The position numbers and the translations under genes were made by a program. Below the pieces are notes generated by a model. The model did no database searches. It was given only the letters and a program-made list of their open reading frames with translations, and was not told where the DNA came from. Positions 1 through 5,124 of a stretch of 8,442 bases of DNA are shown here, piece after piece. The DNA is from Caulobacteraceae bacterium. GTDB taxonomy: Bacteria > Pseudomonadota > Alphaproteobacteria > Caulobacterales > Caulobacteraceae. The DNA lies in NCBI GenBank assembly GCA_004144935.1, contig SDZP01000140.1, positions 1 to 8,442 of the forward strand, given 5' to 3'. How positions within the stretch are numbered: position 1 is the first letter of the stretch; each line of letters starts with the position of its first letter.

Positions 1-422
1 TCTTCCACATCACGATCACCGCCTCCATCCGGCTGGTCCGGGCCCTGCAGCCGGTGATGCCCTTCCTGTCGCGCCATGCCGCCACCCGCACCCTGCTGCT
101 GGCCCAGCTGTCGGCCAGGCCCTGGGCGCTGGCGCCGCAAACCGTGCTGACCGAGATGCGCAGCTTCGCCGCCACGCCGGTTTTCGACGCCATGGTCCAC
201 GAGCTGGCGACCGGCCCCTTGCAGGCGGGAGCCGCCTCCACGCCCGGCCGGGTGACCATCGGCTGGGGCCGCAACGACCGCCTCCTGCTGCCCCGCCAGG
301 CCCACCGCGCCCAGGCCGCCTTCCCGAACGCCCGGCTGCGCTGGTTCGACCACTGCGGGCATTTTCCCCATTGGGACCAGCCGGAAGAGACGGTGCAGAC
401 GATCCTGCAGGCGACGGGCTGA
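1..422 (+). CDS. alpha/beta-hydrolase fold protein, C-terminal part (5' end outside window)
   Basis: This is the 3' part of a gene whose start lies left of the window; the frame is open from base 3, giving about 139 visible codons ending in TGA at 420-422. The end of an alpha/beta-hydrolase catalytic core is visible. The segment VTIGWGRNDRLLLP places the acid residue of the triad at the Asp encoded by 276-278. About 28 residues later, FDHCGHFPHWDQPEE carries the catalytic His encoded by 360-362, followed by the usual C-terminal helix (TVQTILQATG). Asp then GH(F/x)P...P is the standard late signature of this superfamily. The nucleophile Ser lies upstream, so the substrate cannot be named; esterase, haloperoxidase-like and C-C hydrolase relatives all fit. 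GTG 54 and ATG 57 are internal, because the reading frame and fold continue upstream. Third positions are almost all G/C, matching the macroglobulin gene at the right and unlike the gene between them. Confidence 0.85.
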   Translation, partial: FHITITASIRLVRALQPVMPFLSRHAATRTLLLAQLSARPWALAPQTVLTEMRSFAATPVFDAMVHELATGPLQAGAASTPGRVTIGWGRNDRLLLPRQAHRAQAAFPNARLRWFDHCGHFPHWDQPEETVQTILQATG

Positions 423-502
423 CCGCGCGGGGTGGTGGGGGCCCTGGTCGATGGAGAGGTCGTCCTTGACGGGACCGCCGCCATTGCCCGCGACAGCGAC
501 GA

Positions 503-517
503 GGCCCTCTCAGGGCC
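503..517. other. small perfect hairpin, 6-bp stem and 3-base loop
   Basis: GGCCCT, loop CTC, AGGGCC. It lies about 80 bases after the hydrolase stop and inside the possible gene remnant. No T-run follows, so it is not a classical Rho-independent terminator. In DNA this GC-rich, short perfect stems occur by chance. Confidence 0.25.
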
Positions 518-594
518 GGCGATGCAACCGCGGGCGGCGCGGCTGCGGCAGCGGAAGGTCTGGATAAGGTCGGGAGCCTTCGGTCGCGGGTTCG

Positions 595-613
595 ATTTCG
601 ACAGCTTCGAAAT
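595..613. promoter_or_regulatory. perfect inverted repeat upstream of the ATPase-nuclease gene (possible operator)
   Basis: ATTTCGA, five-base spacer CAGCT, TCGAAAT: arms 595-601 and 607-613 are exact reverse complements. At 19 bases overall with 7-base arms it has the size of a site for a dimeric helix-turn-helix regulator. It sits about 145 bases before GTG 758, at the composition change. It is AT-rich against a GC-rich background, which makes chance less likely than for the other hairpins here. No regulator gene is in the window and no second copy was noticed, so the operator role is a guess. A recombination-site arm is an alternative. Confidence 0.3.
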
Positions 614-682
614 AACATCGCGAGGTGCAGCCTATCGCCCAGTTCCGACACCCGAACGGCAAGGTCGGCATCGATCCAGTCA

Positions 683-705
683 CTCGGCACAGACTTTCGG
701 CCGAG
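683..705. repeat. short inverted repeat CTCGGC...GCCGAG
   Basis: The arms at 683-688 and 700-705 are exact reverse complements separated by 11 bases. The right arm overlaps an 8-base palindrome, TCGGCCGA. It ends about 50 bases before GTG 758, within reach of the expected promoter region of the large gene. It may be a regulatory site or an mRNA leader hairpin, or chance. Confidence 0.2.
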
Positions 706-757
706 AACCGACAACCTGCGGCACTAGACTTTTGCTTCGCCCACGCGGACGCTCCAC

Positions 758-3700
758 GTGAGGACGCAGTGCTTAACGTCTCAACCGGAGCCGCCGCGCT
801 TGTCATTTGCTGCAACTTTCCCGCCGGCCCCGATTGACCGTCGGGTTGTCAAAACCGAAGCTGCTGAAAGCTACGGCGGTCCGACACGAGTTAGTGACCT
901 CGGGGAGGCGCAGCGGTGGATTCTCCTCGGTGAGCCTGGAAGCGGAAAATCCACCACATTCATCCAGGCCGCAGCAGCTCACGGGGTCGAGGTTGTCACG
1001 GCCCATAAGTTCGTCGCCGGACATAGACCGCTAGGAACCGTAGTCTTCATCGATGCGCTGGAAGAGTTTCGTATAGGCGAGGCCGATTCTGATCGCCTCG
1101 CTGATTTGACCGCTCAGATTGCCGCCTCCGGATACACGAGGTGGCGCCTAACGTGTCGCTCTGCGTCTCTCACCAAGCCTGACCTTCTCCATATCGAGGA
1201 AGAGCTAGGGGCATTCGAACTATGGAATCTCGCTCCCCTTTCACCGACCGAACAGTCTGCAGTGCTCAAAAGTCTTGGCGAAGCCGATCCTGCCGCCTTT
1301 CTGCGGCGTGTGGATGACCTCGCCGCTGCACCGCTACTGGGAAACCCCGCTACCCTTAAGCTGCTGCACGGCACGCTGAACGACGACGCCACCAGCATCG
1401 ATTCGCGCGGAGCGTTGTTTGCCCAAGCGACCATCGATATGGCCTATGAGATCAACAGCCGCCGCCGATCGCGCAGGGATCGGTCAACGCCTGGCGCGAT
1501 CATCACTGCCGCGGAAAAGGCGTCCTTAGTTCTGATGCTGTCCGCGCGATCGGATTTATGGATGGGCGCGGCAAAGCCGCCGCGGACCGGCCTTGTAACC
1601 GTGGACGAACTAATTCCGGCCGGTATTGACACCAAGGCCCTCCACGATGCGGTCGATACCCCCATGTTTCGTGGCGAAGCCGATAGCTATGCGCCGACAC
1701 ACCGGATGGTGGCCGAGTATCTGGCGGGCCGCGCTCTCGCCGCCGCTGTGTCCAGCCGGGACGGCCGACCGGCGGCACTAGCCTACAATCGGGCCTTAGC
1801 CCTGCTTTGCGGTGATGATGAACAGCCGGCACCAGCGCTGCTGGGAACGTTCGCGTGGTTTGTGACCAGCCTTGCGAACGGACTTCATGCCGATAGGGCC
1901 CTGAAATTGGTGCGGGCGCATCCAGAAGCAATTCTGTTCCAAGGCGATGCTGCGATGCTTCCGCTCAACCATCGACGTGCCCTTTTGGAGGCCACAGGTC
2001 GAGGTGATCCTTGGTTCCTCAGTGGCATGCGGGGGTCGACTGCGGTCGGTGGGCTTGCCGGCGCTGACCTCGAGACCGAGTTCCGGACGATCCTACTCGA
2101 CCCAACCGAAACATCGCACCGACGCGCCCTAATTCTCGCGGCCATCGCCTCAGGTCGTCGCGTTCCAGGGCTTGACGCTGATGTGGTCTTGTTCGCCTCC
2201 GATCCTGCGAATCCGGAATGGCTGCGCCGAGAGGCCATCGAGGCGATCGAGGCACGTGCGACGCACCCCCTTGCCGATTTGCGTACCGTCGTCTCCGCGC
2301 TCGACAAGGAGCCGCTGCAGAACTCGGTCGCCGTCAAGATGGCCGCGCTTGCGAGCCTCGTTGGCCACGACGTAACTGCTGCAGAGGTTCGAAAGACGCT
2401 CGCCGAGTATGCCGCAACCGGCGACGGCGTAATGGGGTACGCCTACAGCTTTGGTGCAGCCCTTGCCGCGTCACCCCCAGAGGGCCTGTTCGATGCGCCT
2501 CTGCCGAGTGAACGCCGTACTGGCGAGTCACGCTCCTATGAGGTGAATGGCGTTGTCCGTCGCACCCTTGTCCAATCCATCCGTTCATCTCCGCGTCTTC
2601 GGGCTGGAGACTTGCTCAGGTGGCTCTCCAATGCCGGCTTCAAACGGCTGAATGATCCTGAGGCTGAGTTGCGAGAAGCAATCCAGGAATGGGTTGATCG
2701 TGTTCCATCTCACGCTTCGAGTCTGTTCTGGGCGCTGTATCGACAGTCCCGGTCCCACCCATGGCCGGCGATCCACGAGTTTCGTCGTCTGACCGGCCGT
2801 TTCCCTGACGCAAAAATTACTGCGGAGGTGCTCGACCGCCTCGATGCTTCTCCGCCTGGAAAGGACGCGGCCGATTTGGCGCGAACAGCGATGAATTTGA
2901 TCGCCCCGTTCGAGCCGACGGACGATCTTTACTGGCGACTTTGGACGCGACTCGATGGTCGCACGGACTTAGCTGACATCTTTGAAGCACTGACCCAAAG
3001 TCCGATAGATCATTGGCAATCTAGGGAGCAATCCCGCCAGCGCAGGATGGAGGCCAAGACCGCGACGGCGCTAGATCGGGATCGGGCCTGGTTCGACACC
3101 AACCTTGAAAAGGTTCGGGACGGAACCGCATTTGGCGCGCTTCGCTACGCCGCCGAACTCTATGCCGGCCATCATGCTCACCTCACCTCAGGCGTGGCGG
3201 AGGAGCGCTTGACGAACTGGATGGGCGCAGCCGTCGCCGATGCCATCGCAGAAGGGTGGGCGACGGTGCTGGCGAATTTCCCGCTCACTTGGCGCCAACA
3301 AGCACTTCAGGAGGGCACAAACCGGAACTATCAGGCTAACTATATCGCTGCGGCTTTCGTTGATCGTCTCGCCCGTTTGGGCGAGCCCGTACCAGCCCTA
3401 TCCCCTGATGCCGCCTTTGGAGTCCTGCGGGGCTATTATGTTCTGCAGGACAATGATTTCCGCGACGCTGTCCAAGCTTTGGGCGCCTCCAGCATCGCCG
3501 CAGACCCCGAAGGTATGGCCACCCTGCTTGAGTATTGGCGAGTCGCCATCAAACCGGGGATGTTTGAACTGCCGCATAGCCGCGAGTTTGAGAAGGCTGG
3601 CGGGGTTGAGGTGGCCTTGTTGCCGTTCCTGAAAAATCGTCCAAACCTCTCGCCCGAACTGCTGCGAAACGCCCTCTCGATGGCGGCGCGGGTTATCTCA

Positions 3701-4915
3701 CTGAAAGAGCTCACTGGCTTAGTCGCTTCTGTATTGAAACGAGCACTGTCACCGGAAGCTCGCTCGATATGGGGGTTCGCAGCTTTTCTGTTGGATCCAG
3801 CCGCCCGCGAAGCAGAGTTTGCCGCCGAGGTAGAGAATTGGCCGGCCGAAGCCGATCGGTTGCCACACGGAAGTCTCATCGGCGATTTTGACAACCTGAC
3901 TGGGTCCACGACTTCGCGCCGACGCGTGTTTGTCGGTCTATTCGGGCCACTACACGCTCCCAAGGGCGACTTTGGCGACCGCGACACCCTCAGCGAGGTC
4001 GTAGCTGCGTCCATAAAGGGTCTCGGCGAAACCCCAACCCCGGACGCATCGGACGCGCTGGCTATCCTCGCCGCTCGGGCCGACTTGGCGGCCTGGCACG
4101 ACACCCTGCAGCACTATACGGCCGCCCAATTAAAGCTCAGACAGCAGACTGAATTCCGACCGCCCTCGCCACGTCGGGTCGCCGAGGCCATTAATGCAGG
4201 TCCGCCAGCAACCGCTGCGGACCTGCGTGCCGTGGCGCGCGAGTGCCTCGCCGATCTGACGAATGACATCCAGAACGGTGACACAGCGGGTTGGAAGGCT
4301 TTCTGGAACCTGCCCGGCAAGCCCAGTTTGCGTACGCCTCGGGAGGAAAATGATTGCCGCGATCTGTTGCTCGACCGCTTGCGGGATCGTCTCATGCGGT
4401 TCGGCATAGGGGCACATCATGCCATTCCTGAAGCGCGTCGCCGGAACGATCGACGCGCGGACGTTCTGCTAATCGGCGAGGAAGGAGCCAACCTTCCAGT
4501 AGAGGCTAAGCGGCACATGCACGCCCAACTTTGGAAAGCGGCAGGATCACAGTTGAAGGACTACGCTCGTTCGCCGGGAAGCGGCGGTCATGGCGTGTAC
4601 TTGATCTTCTGGTTCGGCTTGGGAGTCCCCTCGCCACCTAGGCCCCCTGCGGGAACGCCCCCGATCACGAGTGCTGGGGCGTTGAGAGACGCCTTAGTTG
4701 GGCATCTACGGCGTGAACTCCGTCCTTTGACGGATGTCATCGTAGTCGATCTGACGCCACCCGAGAGGCCGCCGACTGCCGGCAAACAACGAAAACAAGG
4801 TGGGAGGAACGGCCAGGGCAAAGCCCACGGTGAGGTTCTCGGGCCGCAGAAGACAAAATCAGCAAAGACGAAAGTTTCGAAACCGGGTAGCGCTAGACTA
4901 GGAGCAGACCGCTAA
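758..4915 (+). CDS. NACHT-like STAND ATPase with C-terminal PD-(D/E)XK nuclease-like domain (candidate anti-phage protein)
   Basis: A 1385-residue protein. Residues 58-65 are a Walker A motif (GEPGSGKS). Walker B is TVVFIDALEEF (94-104), with Asp99 and acidic Glu102/103. RWRLTCRSA (128-136) matches the sensor-1 strand and Arg, PLLGNPATLKLL (192-203) the NACHT NP motif, and HRMVAEYLAGR (315-325) the winged-helix motif usual in these ATPases. Residues ~450-590 look like HEAT-type helical repeats; ~600-1180 are unassigned, mostly helical and probably sense a ligand. Residues ~1190-1290 look like a PD-(D/E)XK nuclease: Glu1196/1197 in an opening helix, Asp1235 (RRADVLL), Glu1249-x-Lys1251 (LPVEAKR), then QLKDY (1265-1269) and VYLIFWFG. 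A basic tail (1340-1385) ends the protein. Family knowledge: STAND ATPases oligomerise on ligand binding and switch on an effector. DNA cleavage during phage infection is my inference. GTG 758 is the first start after the in-frame stop at 725; TTG 800 is a serious alternative. Codon use differs from both neighbours. No signal peptide or membrane segment is seen, so it is probably cytoplasmic. Confidence 0.85.
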   Translation: MRTQCLTSQPEPPRLSFAATFPPAPIDRRVVKTEAAESYGGPTRVSDLGEAQRWILLGEPGSGKSTTFIQAAAAHGVEVVTAHKFVAGHRPLGTVVFIDALEEFRIGEADSDRLADLTAQIAASGYTRWRLTCRSASLTKPDLLHIEEELGAFELWNLAPLSPTEQSAVLKSLGEADPAAFLRRVDDLAAAPLLGNPATLKLLHGTLNDDATSIDSRGALFAQATIDMAYEINSRRRSRRDRSTPGAIITAAEKASLVLMLSARSDLWMGAAKPPRTGLVTVDELIPAGIDTKALHDAVDTPMFRGEADSYAPTHRMVAEYLAGRALAAAVSSRDGRPAALAYNRALALLCGDDEQPAPALLGTFAWFVTSLANGLHADRALKLVRAHPEAILFQGDAAMLPLNHRRALLEATGRGDPWFLSGMRGSTAVGGLAGADLETEFRTILLDPTETSHRRALILAAIASGRRVPGLDADVVLFASDPANPEWLRREAIEAIEARATHPLADLRTVVSALDKEPLQNSVAVKMAALASLVGHDVTAAEVRKTLAEYAATGDGVMGYAYSFGAALAASPPEGLFDAPLPSERRTGESRSYEVNGVVRRTLVQSIRSSPRLRAGDLLRWLSNAGFKRLNDPEAELREAIQEWVDRVPSHASSLFWALYRQSRSHPWPAIHEFRRLTGRFPDAKITAEVLDRLDASPPGKDAADLARTAMNLIAPFEPTDDLYWRLWTRLDGRTDLADIFEALTQSPIDHWQSREQSRQRRMEAKTATALDRDRAWFDTNLEKVRDGTAFGALRYAAELYAGHHAHLTSGVAEERLTNWMGAAVADAIAEGWATVLANFPLTWRQQALQEGTNRNYQANYIAAAFVDRLARLGEPVPALSPDAAFGVLRGYYVLQDNDFRDAVQALGASSIAADPEGMATLLEYWRVAIKPGMFELPHSREFEKAGGVEVALLPFLKNRPNLSPELLRNALSMAARVISLKELTGLVASVLKRALSPEARSIWGFAAFLLDPAAREAEFAAEVENWPAEADRLPHGSLIGDFDNLTGSTTSRRRVFVGLFGPLHAPKGDFGDRDTLSEVVAASIKGLGETPTPDASDALAILAARADLAAWHDTLQHYTAAQLKLRQQTEFRPPSPRRVAEAINAGPPATAADLRAVARECLADLTNDIQNGDTAGWKAFWNLPGKPSLRTPREENDCRDLLLDRLRDRLMRFGIGAHHAIPEARRRNDRRADVLLIGEEGANLPVEAKRHMHAQLWKAAGSQLKDYARSPGSGGHGVYLIFWFGLGVPSPPRPPAGTPPITSAGALRDALVGHLRRELRPLTDVIVVDLTPPERPPTAGKQRKQGGRNGQGKAHGEVLGPQKTKSAKTKVSKPGSARLGADR
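787..790 (+). promoter_or_regulatory. GGAG ribosome-binding site candidate for the alternative start TTG 800
   Basis: GGAG lies nine bases before an in-frame TTG at 800, a good Shine-Dalgarno spacing. GTG 758 has only a weak GCGGAC upstream (745-750). Starting at TTG 800 would give 1371 residues and still leave about 43 residues before the Walker A motif, so no conserved element would be lost. Confidence 0.35.
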
Positions 4916-4982
4916 ACTGGAAGTAATGATATGCCCTCCGGGCTGGTCGCAGTTCCCTGATACGGAAGTCAGATCGGCGTGG

Positions 4983-5002
4983 CTGCGGGCCGGCCCAAGC
5001 AG
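4983..5002. terminator. GC-rich hairpin after the ATPase-nuclease gene (terminator-like, no T-run)
   Basis: CTGC pairs with GCAG at the ends, enclosing the perfect 10-base palindrome GGGCCGGCCC (4987-4996) with a two-base AA bulge. It starts 67 bases after the TAA at 4913-4915. The sequence that follows (AGAATTAG) lacks a T-run, so Rho-independent termination is doubtful; an mRNA 3'-end stabiliser or chance are alternatives. Confidence 0.2.
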
Positions 5003-5111
5003 AGAATTAGATGCGAGGGCCTCCAAATTTACCTCTGCCGCACGAAGTTTGAACCGGCTCATTGACCGGCGTTCAGCCTTGGCCTCATCCTCGGGAAAAC
5101 ACGCTCTTCTC

Positions 5112-5116
5112 GGGGG
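5112..5116 (+). promoter_or_regulatory. G-rich ribosome-binding site for the macroglobulin gene
   Basis: GGGGG precedes ATG 5125 by eight bases and supports that start. The nearby ATG 5117 is in another frame. The only in-frame alternative before the stop at 5050-5052 is TTG 5062, which would add 21 residues unlike a signal region. Confidence 0.4.
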
Positions 5117-5124
5117 ATGCGGCC

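Larger units (their letters stand above)
423..757. other. 335-base spacer between hydrolase and ATPase-nuclease gene
   Basis: No confident gene lies here. Bases 423 to about 566 are very GC-rich like the hydrolase gene, and one frame has coding-like third positions. From about 566 onward the sequence becomes mixed in composition and resembles the downstream ATPase gene. This makes the 560-620 stretch the best candidate for the left edge of acquired DNA. The spacer holds a small hairpin (503-517), a perfect 7+7 inverted repeat (595-613) and a 6+6 inverted repeat (683-705). I see no tRNA, no intrinsic terminator with a T-run and no convincing -35/-10 pair. The promoter of the large gene presumably lies here but cannot be placed by eye. 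Confidence 0.6.
432..761 (+). pseudogene. possible small hypothetical gene or truncated gene remnant
   Basis: A 109-codon frame opens at GTG 432, nine bases after the hydrolase stop codon. Its first ~44 codons (beginning MVGALVDGEVVLDG) end overwhelmingly in G or C while second positions are mixed, which is the pattern of real genes in a GC-rich genome. After about base 566 that bias vanishes and the translation becomes rich in Arg, Ser and Pro with no recognisable fold. The frame ends in a TGA (759-761) that overlaps the GTG (758) of the next gene as GTGA, an arrangement often seen in translationally coupled pairs. Two readings are possible: a native gene whose 3' part was replaced when foreign DNA entered, or a chance frame. 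I do not recognise a family, and no clear ribosome-binding site precedes it. Confidence is low. Confidence 0.2.
566..5060. other. segment of atypical base composition (probable horizontally acquired single-gene insert)
   Basis: Between two genes with almost exclusively G/C third positions lies a segment with frequent A- and T-ending codons (TTA, CTT, ATA, AGT, GAA and CAA are common in the large gene and rare on either side). The edges are approximate: composition changes between about 560 and 620 on the left and between about 5040 and 5090 on the right. The segment carries one gene plus spacers. It has no integrase, transposase or tRNA, and I could not find a matching direct repeat longer than 7-8 bases at the two edges. 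Acquisition is inferred from composition; the edges need comparison with related genomes lacking the gene. Confidence 0.45.
4916..5124. other. 209-base spacer and leader before the macroglobulin gene
   Basis: The spacer begins AT-rich like the ATPase gene and turns GC-rich after about 5060. It holds a tiny stem GCCC-TCC-GGGC (4933-4943), a larger hairpin (4983-5002), and two ACCGGC direct copies six bases apart (5053-5058, 5065-5070). TTGACC at 5062-5067 resembles a -35 element, but the best match 18 bases on is CATCCT, a poor -10, so I do not call a promoter. No intrinsic terminator with a T-run is visible after the ATPase gene. Confidence 0.5.

Noticed and set aside
466..472. TTGACGG matching the Caulobacter housekeeping -35 consensus
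   Set aside because: No GCTANAWC-like -10 follows at the right distance, and it lies far upstream of the gene it might serve.
586..603. GGGTTCGATT resembling a tRNA T-arm, possibly an attachment site
   Set aside because: The bases after the loop (TCGAC) do not pair with the 5' stem, and no acceptor stem, D-arm or anticodon arm fits around it.
423..5060. Direct repeats flanking the insert (target-site duplication or att sites)
   Set aside because: By eye, only 6-10 base matches were found (for example CAGTTCC, GAACCG, ATTGACCG, CCGCGCGGGG). Some lie inside genes, and all are within chance for this composition.
5062..5090. TTGACC as a -35 element for the macroglobulin gene
   Set aside because: The -10 positions at 16-18 base spacing match poorly (best CATCCT), so a promoter cannot be claimed.
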